Of a stretch of 56,304 nt of DNA, positions 34,826 through 44,504 are shown one piece after another (the first letter of the stretch is position 1; the number at the start of each line of letters is the position of its first letter). The stretch spans positions 1 through 56,304 of the forward strand of contig CAZEIM010000018.1 of NCBI GenBank assembly GCA_964512145.1, in the 5' to 3' direction. The notes beneath the pieces were generated by a model, which worked only from the letters and a program-made list of their open reading frames with translations, was not told the origin of the DNA and did not search any database. Source of the DNA: CAYOHR01 sp964512145. Its GTDB lineage: Bacteria > Bacteroidota > Bacteroidia > Flavobacteriales_G > JALEGO01. Both the position numbers and the translations under genes were made by a program.

Positions 34826-35998
34826 ATGTCAAATCCTTTTATACAATTAAAAAAAGACAAGGAAAAACCTGTCCTTAGATTTCATCCTTGGATATTTTCT
34901 GGGGCCGTGTTAAAAAAAGATCACGCAATTACTCCAGGAACTATAGTAGATGTGTTAGATTACAAAGGGAACTTTTTAGCTCTTGCATTTTATGAAGAGG
35001 GGTCTATAGCGGCTAAAATAATTAGTTTTCATAAGGCCAATATTAACCTTGAATTTTGGACGAATAAATTAGAAAATGCTAAAATTTTGCGTGAGCAACT
35101 CAAGGTATATAAAAACCCTAATAACAATATGTTTAGAGCGTTTCATGGAGAAGGGGATTTTTTACCGGGGTTAATTATTGATATATATGATCGCGTAGCT
35201 GTAATGCAGCCTCATGCTCATGGCATTGTTCAACATCAATCACAAATATCTGAGGCTATTCAAGCTGTGTATCCGGAAATTGAATCAATTTATTTTAGTC
35301 AGGTAGGTGCTCAGGGTAATTCCAAAAAAGAAAATCATCTTATTTTAGGTAAAGAAAACTCGATCATAAAAGTAAAAGAAAATGATATTAGTTTTTGGGT
35401 AGATATTGTGCATGGACAAAAAACTGGTTTTTTTATCGATCAGCGTGATAACAGAAAAATCTTGTCAAATTACGTTGAAAATAAAACAGTATTGAATACA
35501 TTTTCCTATACCGGTGGCTTTTCGTGCTATGCATTAACATGTAATCCAAAACATGTTATTTCTATTGATTTAGCGAAAAATGCTCATACATAAAAAGAAA
35601 AAAATGTTTCAGAAACTAAGCAAAATGCTAAACACGAATCAATACAAACCGATGTTTTTGATTATTTAAATCAAACAAATGATTTTTTTGATGTTATTGT
35701 TTTAGACCCTCCTGCTTTTGCAAAACATCAAAATGTTCGGCACAATGCAATTCAGGCATATAAAAGATTAAATAGTTTAGCTATGAAGCGCTTAAACAAA
35801 GGAGGGGTGTTGTTTACTTTTTCTTGTTCTCAAGTAGTTACACCCGATTTATTTGAAGGCGCAATACTCTCTGCTTGTATTGATTCTAAAACAAATGCTC
35901 GCGTAATTCAAAGATTATTTCAAGCTACAGATCATCCTTGGAGCATCTTTCATCCGGAAAGCCTGTATTTAAAGGGATTGGTGCTTTATAAAGAATAA
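34826..35998 (+). pseudogene. rlmI: RlmI-type 23S rRNA methyltransferase with an in-frame stop
   Basis: 390 codons in one frame, the length of RlmI-type 23S rRNA m5C methyltransferases. There is an N-terminal PUA domain (PVLRFHPWIFSGAV), EEGSIAAKIISFH, HGQKTGFFIDQRDNR, the SAM motif LNTFSYTGGFSCYAL and, after the stop, VIVLDPPAFAK and LFTFSCSQ. TAA at 35591-35593 interrupts it after SIDLAKNAHT, at a site where relatives have a lysine/glutamate-rich helix. One base change (for example to CAA or GAA) would restore the chain; otherwise both domains match, so the gene is freshly inactivated or the base is a sequencing error. The second half has its own ATG only at 35783, after DPPAFAK, so reinitiation would not give activity. 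Confidence 0.85.
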
Positions 35999-36015
35999 TG
36001 TATAGTTAATCCAAT

Positions 36016-37299
36016 TTAAGGGTTACGCATATAAATCGAGTTATATTTTTTCCAAGCATCTTCATTATATGGAGGCAATTGTTTTTTAAATGAACTATTT
36101 TGCTTAACACAAACTTCCTTAGGAAAAGGGGAAATATTTTGAAGTTTGATTTCATTGGTAATAAATAATTTTTCTACATAGTAATGGGCGATAATATTTT
36201 TAGTAAATAATTTAATCTTTTCCATTTTAAAATTTATTTTAACGTTAGCCTGCGAAGGAATCCAAATTTTATCGTGTTCACGATATTCAAATAATAATTT
36301 CATCCAAGGATTTTCAATTTTATAACCCGCAGCGAAGATAATTGGTTTTAACATAGCTGGAATTTTAATGTGTAGATTTTCTTCAATCCGAACTATTGCC
36401 AAACTTATTTCATCTATGTAAATCACTCCATTTGATTTTTGATGTTCTTCTGTTTTTTTCTGCTCAAAATGGATGACTAAAATATTTTTATTATTTAAAC
36501 GAACCGTTTTTCCGAAATTATATGTATACCTTTTCATGTTATGTGCTTGTAAAAAATCCGGAAGCGTTTTAATTGGATTGATATTAAATATTATGTTTGG
36601 ACCGTCTAATTCATCTATTATTTTTTCTATTGATTCATTATCGTCTTCTTCGGAGTTATCCATAGAAATATATTTTTTTCGTTCTTTTTTTGATAATTCA
36701 TTGATTTCTTTTTCAGATTTAAATACCTGAGATGTATGAATGTCATTTTTTGATTTACCCTGCAGGACTTTTATTTAAGCTTTGGATNNNNNNNNNNNNN
36801 NNNNNNNNNNNNNNNNNNNNNNNNNNNNNNNNNNNNNNNNNNNNNNNNNNNNNNNNNNNTTTTCTTTGATTTGCTCACGAAAATAGCACTGTGCAACATA
36901 ATCAGATTGCATATAATTATCCGGAATTTTTTCAACGGCTCTAATAACATAATCAACCGCTTGTAAAGGGCGAATTTTTACTTCGTTTAACTGAATTACA
37001 ATAGGTGATAAATAAATATTTTGAGTGATGGAAAATTCGTTTATACTTTTAGATACACTCGTATAACCCATATAAGAAAATATTACACTATCAATTTTTG
37101 CTAATTCTGGCAATACAAAATCAAAATAGCCATCGTGATTAGACAATGTTCCGAGGGTAGTGTTTTTTAATTGAATAGTTGCATAAGGAATAGGCAAATT
37201 TGTTTTTTTATCATAAATAAATCCGCGAATATTTTTTTGTGAAAAGCCAATATTTATTAATAATAGATAGAATATAATCCACTGAACTATAACCCGCAT
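36016..37299 (-). pseudogene. Carboxypeptidase-like-domain outer-envelope protein, broken at an assembly gap
   Basis: The N-terminal half (37299-36860) has a signal peptide (IIFYLLLINIGFSQ), a CarboxypepD_reg-like domain (RGFIYDKKTNLPIPYATIQL, IFSYMGYTS) and AVDYVIRAVEKIPDNYM, typical of Bacteroidota surface proteins with a DUF5686-like layout. The C-terminal half (about 36775-36016) continues with the same family's beta-rich domain. Between them are 72 N (36788-36859), and directly after the gap a stop TAA in frame; a neighbouring frame reads PKLK and one extra A in the AAATAAAA stretch would give PKLKIKVLQGK. An error at the contig end is the simplest reading. Function unknown. Confidence 0.7.
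36788..36859. other. Assembly gap
   Basis: 72 N inside the carboxypeptidase-like-domain gene. Confidence 0.95.
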
Positions 37300-37437
37300 A
37301 TATTTATGATAATATTAAATGTATTTCCTCAAAGATAGTAACTCCAGATATACATTTAATAGAATATTACAAAGTAAGTATATTTTTAAATTGCACGATT
37401 ACTGCACTTTTAATATTCAAGTAAAATTGAATGAATT

Positions 37438-38388
37438 CTAAGAATTTAATAACATAGATCGGATTGATTCTGTAAAATCGTTCTTTTTTGGACTCCAATC
37501 AAGGAGTTTTTTAATTTTAGAATTATCACATACAAAAGAGTAGTTTGCTGTTACAATTTGGTAATCTATAGCATTTAAAAGGTCTCTGAATACCTCTGCA
37601 TTGGATAATTTATACCCTGTTTTTAATGTTGTTTTTAAACTTCGGGCAACCCAGTTTGGAACCGTTATAATATTAATTTTTTTATTTAATAAAGTCGCTG
37701 CCGTTTTTATAATTTCTACAGGCGACATAATCATATCTGCTGATAAATTAAAAATATTATTTTCAGAACCTTTGTGGTTTATAGATTTAAAAATGGCCTC
37801 TACAACATCATCAACATGAATAAAACTTATTTTTTGGTTTTCAGCTCCTTTAATTGAAATGATATATCCAATATTTAAAAGTTTAATGATTTGTTTAGAT
37901 GTAGGATTATTATTGCCTATTACTGCGGTAGATCTTAAAATTGTATAGGGCACATTACTTTCAATAATGAGTTTTTCTGATTTAACCTTAGATACCCCAT
38001 AAGGAGTAATAGGATTTAAATCAACTTCTTCGTGGTGCGGGATGCCCCCAGAAGGCCCTACTGCCATTACAGAAGATGTGTAAATAATTTTTGGCTTTTG
38101 TTCTGAGTATTTAATACCTCTTATTAAATTTTCAGTACCCAAAACATTTAAGTGAGAATTTCCCCTAATATTTGCCAGATGTACAACATAATTAAACTCT
38201 TCCTTTTTAAAAATGGTAAAATCATAATCTAATATGTTGCCTCTGTGAATTATGGGCTTATATTTTTTTAGGTGATCTGTTTTTTCTTTAGGTAATGCTA
38301 AAAAATGAATTTCATGTCCCGCTTGGTAAAGTTTATCGAGTACATTAGTTCCAATATAACCCGTAGCCCCTGTTAAAAAAACTTTCAT
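37438..38388 (-). CDS. NAD-dependent epimerase/dehydratase (extended SDR)
   Basis: About 316 residues from ATG 38388-38386, where MKVFLTGATGYIGTNVLDKL begins; a longer frame to 38484 runs into the hydrolase gene. The Rossmann motif TGATGYIG, the SSVMAVG segment and the YGVSK catalytic Tyr/Lys motif mark an extended short-chain dehydrogenase. In this family activities include epimerase, reductase and 3-beta-hydroxysteroid-type dehydrogenase; the substrate is not determined. It is the last gene of the leftward acyl-compound operon, 4 bases after the alpha/beta hydrolase stop. The intergenic 37300-37437 holds nothing I recognise. Confidence 0.9.
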   Translation of the reverse strand: MKVFLTGATGYIGTNVLDKLYQAGHEIHFLALPKEKTDHLKKYKPIIHRGNILDYDFTIFKKEEFNYVVHLANIRGNSHLNVLGTENLIRGIKYSEQKPKIIYTSSVMAVGPSGGIPHHEEVDLNPITPYGVSKVKSEKLIIESNVPYTILRSTAVIGNNNPTSKQIIKLLNIGYIISIKGAENQKISFIHVDDVVEAIFKSINHKGSENNIFNLSADMIMSPVEIIKTAATLLNKKINIITVPNWVARSLKTTLKTGYKLSNAEVFRDLLNAIDYQIVTANYSFVCDNSKIKKLLDWSPKKNDFTESIRSMLLNS

Positions 38389-38392
38389 AGTA

Positions 38393-39418
38393 TTATTTTT
38401 TATCGATAAATCCAAAATTTGACAGCCATGTATACCAAGATTTTCCTCTGGTTTTTCCCTTGTCAAAATACAACCAATGCCCACCCTCTATACTCGAAGC
38501 ATATTTTATTTCCCATTGGCTAATTAGCGCTTCTATTTTATTAGCCGGAGTTATTAAGTCTTGTTTATGATATACGATGCCAATTTTTTCAGTGGGTAGT
38601 TTGGGTATATAATTTAATGGAGAGGTTATATCCATTGCTTTATTCATGAGCATTTGTAACTCCATGTTTTGTTGAAAGGGCATATTAGATTTTTTTATAT
38701 TTAAATGATTTTCGAATGTAATTGCCGGTTGTGAGGCAAAACAAAATTCTTGTAAGTTGCTGTTTATAGCTAAATTTAAAGTAGTAAATCCTCCTAAACT
38801 GGCTCCAACCACTCCTATTTTATAATAGCCTAATTTCTTTAAGACTAACATCGTTTTAATTCCATCAAAAACCGCTTGTCTACTTGCTTCTATAGACAAT
38901 GGAATGTTTCCCGGATTTAAAAAGTATTGCATATACCATTTTTCGGATCTAAGTCCGTGGTAAGGTTGTATCATAAGGGCTACATTTACTCCTTTTTTTA
39001 GCAACGATTTAATTTTAAACATCCGGTAAGAGGTACTTATACCACCCATTTTTAAACCATGAATACATAAGACTAAGGGTTTTGAAAAGTCGCTATGCCA
39101 TAGTTTAATATACGCATTCTTGTTTTTTGTAAACTGATCAATATCCTTCTGTATTTCAGGATTAAATGCGCTGTAATTGCTTGGAAATGTGTATAACGAT
39201 TCTTTAATATTGTTTTTTTGAAACTCCTCTAATTTTTGAATATCAGGACATTCAATGCTTTGAGTGTCTTTGTAAAAGGCATTTGGATTATTTTGTAAAG
39301 ATTCAATATAAAAATTCAACTGTTTAACATATTCTTCTTTAGTAATATTTTTTCCTTTTTCTAAGTTTGGTATGTTTAATAAAAAAGCATCCGGAATTTT
39401 GGCCATTACATTTTTCAT
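38393..39418 (-). CDS. Alpha/beta hydrolase (ABHD18-like)
   Basis: 341 residues. The hydrolase core is clear: oxyanion strand PLVLCIHGLKMGGISTS (about 110-126), nucleophile elbow GVVGASLGGFTTLN (about 200-213, Ser in GASLGG), an acid-loop segment near GIVYHKQDLITPANK and late His in IEGGHWLYF. Layout and length resemble ABHD18/DUF2048-type hydrolases. Substrate unknown; an ester, lactone or thioester would fit the operon. It overlaps the acyl-CoA synthetase gene by 4 bases (ATGA). Confidence 0.8.
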   Translation of the reverse strand: MKNVMAKIPDAFLLNIPNLEKGKNITKEEYVKQLNFYIESLQNNPNAFYKDTQSIECPDIQKLEEFQKNNIKESLYTFPSNYSAFNPEIQKDIDQFTKNKNAYIKLWHSDFSKPLVLCIHGLKMGGISTSYRMFKIKSLLKKGVNVALMIQPYHGLRSEKWYMQYFLNPGNIPLSIEASRQAVFDGIKTMLVLKKLGYYKIGVVGASLGGFTTLNLAINSNLQEFCFASQPAITFENHLNIKKSNMPFQQNMELQMLMNKAMDITSPLNYIPKLPTEKIGIVYHKQDLITPANKIEALISQWEIKYASSIEGGHWLYFDKGKTRGKSWYTWLSNFGFIDKK

Positions 39419-41094
39419 ATTGATGCAAATTGTTTTTGTGTGTCTATGGTGTCTTCCGTTACGCCTAGTTTTTCTAGCTCTTTTTTAATGACTCTGTGTG
39501 TGGTGGTTTTTGGAAGTGCATCCATGAATCGGATGTAACGAGGTAAAGCATATTTAGCCAGCTTATCTTGAAGCCACATATGCAATTCATCGGCATTTAA
39601 TGAATTTGGTTCACTGGTAACAACGCTTACCATTATTTCATCTTCTGCTAATTCGCTAGGCACAGCATAAGCTGCGCATTCCAGTATTAGAGGATGTTTA
39701 ACAATTGTATTTTCAACTTCGTATGCAGATACGTTTTCCCCTTTTACTCGCATACTTTCAGTTTTTCTGCCAACAAAATAGAAATATCCCTTCTGATCTT
39801 GATATACTAAATCTCCGGTATATAACCACCCGTTCCTGTTTTTAATTTCAGATGCCTTATCATTATTATGAAACCGAACTTTATCTTTCTTTTTTAATTT
39901 GAATATTAATTCCCCTGTTTCACCCTTAGGAACCTCACGGTTATTTTCGTCAACTACTTTTGCTGTAATAAACATGGATGCCTTTCCAAAACTTCCTACC
40001 GGAGCATCTCCCAGGTTTGCTATACTGTATCCAGGTGCATCTACTGCGCCATAAGCTTCATATATTTTTACGTTATATCGTTCTTCAAAAGCTTTCCACA
40101 TATTTGCCGGACAAGCAGCAGAAACAATCATTCGAACATGATGGTTTTTATCATCATGTTGGGGTTGTTTATATAAAATGGGAATAATTGCCCCTAGGGC
40201 ATTAAACGAAGTGACTTTATATTTTTTTACCTCTCCCCAAAACTTGGAAGCACTAAACTTTTTTGACATTACCATAGTTAATCCTAAGGCTAATGAACTA
40301 ATTAAGGTTTGAAACAAGGCGTTTCCATGAAATAATGGCAAATAGCAATATAATACGTCATTTCTATTGTATAAAATATTTGCCGCAAAACACACCGCTT
40401 TAATCATTTTATTATCATGGGTATATATAACCCCTTTGGGTAATCCGGTAGTTCCAGATGTATACATAATAATGGATTTTAACTCTTCTGAAAAATGAGG
40501 GTTATAATTTATATGGTTTTTTAAAGTATTAGAAACTTCTATCGTATAATTTAAATAATTTTTAGGTGAAGAATTTGTTACTTCATTTAAAATGATATGT
40601 TTAATGTTTAATTGGTCTTTATGTTCTTCTATTTGAGGTAAAAATTCTCTATCTAAAATAATTCCGTTTATTTGAGAGTCGTTGATAATATACTTTAAAG
40701 CATCTCCTTTAAGTGCTACATTAATTGGAACCACATATAAACCAAGTTTTTGAGCGGCAATAAATAAAAAAACAAAATCGGGTGAGTTAATCATCATCAT
40801 GCCTATGCCCATACCCGGTGAATAGTTATGATATACTAAGAAGTCAAAATATTGATACACTTTGTGTATAGCTTCTTGGAATGTATAGGATTGATCATAA
40901 AATTGAATAAATATTTTATGGGGATTTTTCTTTACCTGATCTTCCAGTAATGTAAAATACGATTCTTTTAAAGCAGAAGTTAATCTGCGTTTACGTATTA
41001 TCTGTAATATGGTTTTAAATATGGTTCCTTTAGATATTTCTTTAGAAATAAAATATCCAATGGCTAAGGGAGCTTTTTTTATTACTAATTTCAT
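39415..41094 (-). CDS. AMP-dependent acyl-CoA synthetase
   Basis: 559 residues of the ANL superfamily. P-loop-like IIMYTSGTTGLPKGVIYTHD (about 215-234), the A5-type YEAYGAVDAPG segment and the hinge GWLYTGDLVYQD are present; KTTTHRVIKKEL near the C-terminus supplies the catalytic Lys. It activates a carboxylic acid to its CoA thioester with ATP. Overlaps the hydrolase by 4 bases and starts 3 bases after the acylase stop. In this operon its acid is plausibly the product of the acylase and its CoA ester the substrate of the dehydrogenase. Confidence 0.93.
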   Translation of the reverse strand: MKLVIKKAPLAIGYFISKEISKGTIFKTILQIIRKRRLTSALKESYFTLLEDQVKKNPHKIFIQFYDQSYTFQEAIHKVYQYFDFLVYHNYSPGMGIGMMMINSPDFVFLFIAAQKLGLYVVPINVALKGDALKYIINDSQINGIILDREFLPQIEEHKDQLNIKHIILNEVTNSSPKNYLNYTIEVSNTLKNHINYNPHFSEELKSIIMYTSGTTGLPKGVIYTHDNKMIKAVCFAANILYNRNDVLYCYLPLFHGNALFQTLISSLALGLTMVMSKKFSASKFWGEVKKYKVTSFNALGAIIPILYKQPQHDDKNHHVRMIVSAACPANMWKAFEERYNVKIYEAYGAVDAPGYSIANLGDAPVGSFGKASMFITAKVVDENNREVPKGETGELIFKLKKKDKVRFHNNDKASEIKNRNGWLYTGDLVYQDQKGYFYFVGRKTESMRVKGENVSAYEVENTIVKHPLILECAAYAVPSELAEDEIMVSVVTSEPNSLNADELHMWLQDKLAKYALPRYIRFMDALPKTTTHRVIKKELEKLGVTEDTIDTQKQFASI

Positions 41095-41097
41095 AAT

Positions 41098-43119
41098 TTA
41101 AAGGGGGTGATAAATTTTTGTTGCATTTTGTAATATCTCGGATTCATAAAACAAAATTTTTTTTGTTTTTCTGTTTACAAATAATTCCATCTGATCATTG
41201 AAATGAGGGCTTTTAGGATTATCTGAATTACCATATGGTAAAATTGACTCTATGTATACTTCATTATTTTTAAATCGAACTACAGATAATAACGCCTCAC
41301 CATCTATTACCTCCATAGTACCGTTTTTTTTAATTTTGCTAATTGTGTAATGTAAAGTCCCTCTCATTCCCGGTGCTGGTAATTTTTTGTTTCCGCGCTG
41401 AATATATTGTATTTTACCTAATTCAACCTTCGTTGTACCATAGTGTTTTATTAAGTATTTTTTTGCTTTTCGAAGAGCATTAGCATAAACATGAGAAGAT
41501 ATGTTTAGTTTAAAATCGATATTTTCTACAATGGCTAAGTTTGGTCTAATAAATTCAGCCGCTAAAATCAATAATGCAATATTGGAATCATTAATATTAG
41601 CCGTTAAAGTATGCTGAGTAATTTGCTTTATTTCTTTTGATAAATCAGGGTAATCCTTTGAGTTTAAAGTATAAAAACCATGTACATTTAGATATTCGTA
41701 ATAGAAATCTTTAGGGGGGGTAATATCGTATTTAATATTTTTAATGTCATTAAGACTTAGCTTTCCTTTTTCCCGAAGTATGTTTTCTATAAGATATTGA
41801 GCTCGTATAGATCGGCTGTTTTTCGTAGTTTGAACACATATTGTTTTAAATAATTCGTTAGGTTTAACGCTATCATTTTCAGATGAGCTTTGATATGGGG
41901 TATGGTTGCAATTAAAAACATATCCGCAGGTTGGATTATGTATTTGAGGCAAATCTTTTACCGGGATATATTTTTCTTCCCAAATTGCATCCGAAAAATT
42001 TCCTGGAATATCCTCATTCCAAGTATATTTTTTGTTTTTTTGTATAAAAAGTCCGTTATACAGGTAAAAAATATTATCCTCTTTATCGGCATATATAACA
42101 TTCCCGTTGGCAAATCGCTGTTTTGACAGTGCGTTTTTAAATTCGTCAATATTATTAGCTTTTGCCATTTCAAACCACTGCTGAGGAGCTGAAATAATAT
42201 TTAATGCAGGCATTCTTAAGGCAAAGTATCCTTCTTTACCTTTTAATACAGGCCCATGAATACTTTTATAAACAGCCTTTTTAACAGAGAATGAAATCCC
42301 TTTAATGGGGTTAATTTTTAAGGTAGCATATTTCTTTTCTAAAGGATACCATTTGCCATCCAGCTCATACATATTCTTTTTGGAAGAGTGCGTATTTAAT
42401 GCATATGTATCATATAAATCCATGTAATTACGAGTTAGTGCCCATGCAATATGTTCATTTGCACCAACTAGTGGGAAAGGCAATCCCATAATACTTTGAC
42501 ACATAATATTTAACCCTTCATCTGTTTTTAAATGATATTCATAATACCTTAAAAATCCTTTAATAGGTTGGTGAGGATTTGTAACAAGAACCGTTTCATT
42601 AGATTCAGTAATTTTTTTTGAATATGCAAATGCATTGGAGCCCCCTAAATTTCTTTTATAACTTTTTTGTTTCCCCTTTGCCATTCTGTTTAACGCATCT
42701 CCAATTCTTGCAAAACCTAAAGATGCCACGTGTGATGCTATAAGTATTTTTTGGGGCGTTAAAGGAAATAAGCGTTTTGATAGAATTTGTTTGGGGTATT
42801 TTTCTGCATATTTATTAATTCCAGAAGCGTATGCTTCTAAAAATTTTTTATACTCTTCACTTATTTCTGTTTCATAATGTTTAAAGCATCTTTCTTTTAA
42901 TTCAAGGAGCTGTACTATATAGTCGTATTCAAGTCCTTTTAATCCTATAATATCACCATAACACCCATTTCCTATTGCCAAAGTTTGTTGTATAGTGTTA
43001 AATCCGTCTTCACAAGTAGCAAATCCAAGTCCGTATGCTGCATCTTCATTTGTTTCGGAAAATATATGGGGAATACCCCATTCATCTCGAATGATTTTTA
43101 TTTTTTCCGGTTTTACCAC
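41098..43119 (-). CDS. Penicillin-acylase family N-terminal-nucleophile amidase
   Basis: About 673 residues if started at GTG 43119-43117 (VKPEKIKIIRDEWGIPHIFS); a longer ATG start at 43242 would overlap the dehydrogenase gene by 119 bases and adds no recognisable signal. RDEWGIPHIF, AYGLGFATCEDGF and the autoprocessing site LGGSNAFAYSKK (nucleophile Ser after Gly-Gly) are family landmarks, followed by the beta-chain NPHQPI and NEHIAWALT. Members cleave amide bonds of penicillins, cephalosporins, N-acyl-homoserine lactones and other N-acyl compounds. The absence of a clear signal peptide is odd, since relatives are exported. Acyl-CoA synthetase follows after 3 bases. Confidence 0.87.
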   Translation of the reverse strand: MVKPEKIKIIRDEWGIPHIFSETNEDAAYGLGFATCEDGFNTIQQTLAIGNGCYGDIIGLKGLEYDYIVQLLELKERCFKHYETEISEEYKKFLEAYASGINKYAEKYPKQILSKRLFPLTPQKILIASHVASLGFARIGDALNRMAKGKQKSYKRNLGGSNAFAYSKKITESNETVLVTNPHQPIKGFLRYYEYHLKTDEGLNIMCQSIMGLPFPLVGANEHIAWALTRNYMDLYDTYALNTHSSKKNMYELDGKWYPLEKKYATLKINPIKGISFSVKKAVYKSIHGPVLKGKEGYFALRMPALNIISAPQQWFEMAKANNIDEFKNALSKQRFANGNVIYADKEDNIFYLYNGLFIQKNKKYTWNEDIPGNFSDAIWEEKYIPVKDLPQIHNPTCGYVFNCNHTPYQSSSENDSVKPNELFKTICVQTTKNSRSIRAQYLIENILREKGKLSLNDIKNIKYDITPPKDFYYEYLNVHGFYTLNSKDYPDLSKEIKQITQHTLTANINDSNIALLILAAEFIRPNLAIVENIDFKLNISSHVYANALRKAKKYLIKHYGTTKVELGKIQYIQRGNKKLPAPGMRGTLHYTISKIKKNGTMEVIDGEALLSVVRFKNNEVYIESILPYGNSDNPKSPHFNDQMELFVNRKTKKILFYESEILQNATKIYHPL

Positions 43120-43123
43120 GTTA

Positions 43124-44341
43124 TTAAAAAATGTGGGGTTTTCTATATTTAGACAATAGCTCTCTTGCGCATACTTGTTGATGAACCTCATCAGGACCAT
43201 CATATATACTGGCACCACGTTCATGCCTATACCAAAATGCAACTAAACTGTCATCACTTATTCCGTAGGCTCCGTGTACCTGAACAGCATCATCCAAAAT
43301 TTTTCGTAGCACTTTAGCACAAAAAAACTTAATACAGGATATATCCGCTTTAACTTCGTGATGATGATTATGATCCATTTTTTTAGCAACATCTAAAACC
43401 ATTAATTTTGCTGCCCTAATATTTGCGTAATTATCGGCAATAATATTTTGAACTAGTTGTTTTGATGACAGATACGTATCTGGGCCTATTTTTCTGTTAG
43501 ATACTCTGGAGCAAATCATTTCTAAAACTCTATCACAAATACCCATCCACCGCATACAATGATGAATTCTTCCTGGACCTAACCTGCTTTGTGCAATTTT
43601 AAATCCTTCTCCAACTTTTCCTAGAATATTTTCTTCGGGCACAAAACAATTTTCAAAAAGTACTTCAGAGTGACTCCCCCAACCGCTTCCTTCTTCTCCC
43701 ATTACAGAAATTTTTCGAATATGCTTAAACCCTTTACTATTGGTGGGAACTAAAAATAGTGTAGCTGCTGTTCTGGGATCATTGGCGTTTTTATCTGTTA
43801 CAAACATGCTAATTGCAAAAGCAGATTGATCAGCCCCTGTTGTAAACCATTTTCTGCCATTTAAAATATATCCCCCATCTACTTTTTCTGCTTTACTTTC
43901 TAATAAAAGTGGATTTGAACCGGCATTGTCGGGTTCTGTCATAGCAAAACACGACCTAATATCGCCCTTAAGTAAGGGGTTTAAAAATGTTTCTTTTTGT
44001 TTTTCGGTCGCAAACTCAATTAATATTTCTAAATTACCGGCATCAGGAGCCTGACAATTAAACACATAATGTCCATAAGGAGATCTTCCTAATACAGCAC
44101 TAATTTGTGCAAATGACTCGTAAGAAAAACCCATCCCTCCATAATTTTGAGGTATATGGGGCATCCACAAACCCTTTTTTTTAACTCTTTCCCTTATTAA
44201 ATCTAAGGCCGGTTGCATAGAAAGAAAGTCTAAATATTTTTTATCCTGCTCTAATGGAAGTAATTCAGAATTAATTATCTCATGAATTTGAGATAAGGCT
44301 TCATTAAAGCTTATAATACTTTCTGCCTGTTGTTGAGTCAT
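43124..44341 (-). CDS. Acyl-CoA dehydrogenase
   Basis: 405 residues, FAD-dependent. CFAMTEPDNAGSNPLLLESK (about 135-154) and ILNGRKWFTTGADQ are the N-terminal and middle domain signatures, and the late VQVHGAYGISDDSLV and REL segment end in YRHERGASIYDGPDEVH with the substrate-binding region. It introduces a 2,3-double bond into an acyl-CoA. First gene of the five-gene leftward operon; the acylase begins 4 bases after its stop codon. The upstream stretch 44342-44470 shows no clear promoter box. Confidence 0.93.
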   Translation of the reverse strand: MTQQQAESIISFNEALSQIHEIINSELLPLEQDKKYLDFLSMQPALDLIRERVKKKGLWMPHIPQNYGGMGFSYESFAQISAVLGRSPYGHYVFNCQAPDAGNLEILIEFATEKQKETFLNPLLKGDIRSCFAMTEPDNAGSNPLLLESKAEKVDGGYILNGRKWFTTGADQSAFAISMFVTDKNANDPRTAATLFLVPTNSKGFKHIRKISVMGEEGSGWGSHSEVLFENCFVPEENILGKVGEGFKIAQSRLGPGRIHHCMRWMGICDRVLEMICSRVSNRKIGPDTYLSSKQLVQNIIADNYANIRAAKLMVLDVAKKMDHNHHHEVKADISCIKFFCAKVLRKILDDAVQVHGAYGISDDSLVAFWYRHERGASIYDGPDEVHQQVCARELLSKYRKPHIF

Positions 44342-44470
44342 TGTAGGTAATTTATAATGACTACAAACCTAGTGAGATTAGTTCTTAAAAAAGTTTACAA
44401 AAGTTATGAAATTCTATACTATAAAATAGTATACTAAAGATTTTTGGATTTACAAATAAAAGTAAGTAAA

Positions 44471-44496
44471 ATGCCCCAATACAATGATTGGGGCAT
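44471..44496 (-). terminator. Terminator of the DUF4389 gene
   Basis: ATGCCCCAAT / ATTGGGGCAT perfect 10-base stem with loop ACAATG, followed leftward by a T-rich stretch. It lies 8 bases after the DUF4389 stop codon, between that gene and the acyl-CoA dehydrogenase operon. Confidence 0.8.
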
Positions 44497-44504
44497 AAAT
44501 AAAA

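Noticed and set aside
35591..35593. Recoding (amino-acid insertion) at the rlmI TAA
   Set aside because: No recoding element is visible and TAA is not used for selenocysteine; a base change or sequencing error is simpler.
43120..43242. ATG 43242 as the start of the acylase
   Set aside because: It would overlap the acyl-CoA dehydrogenase by 119 bases; GTG 43119 starts right after that gene's stop and before the conserved RDEWGIPHI segment.
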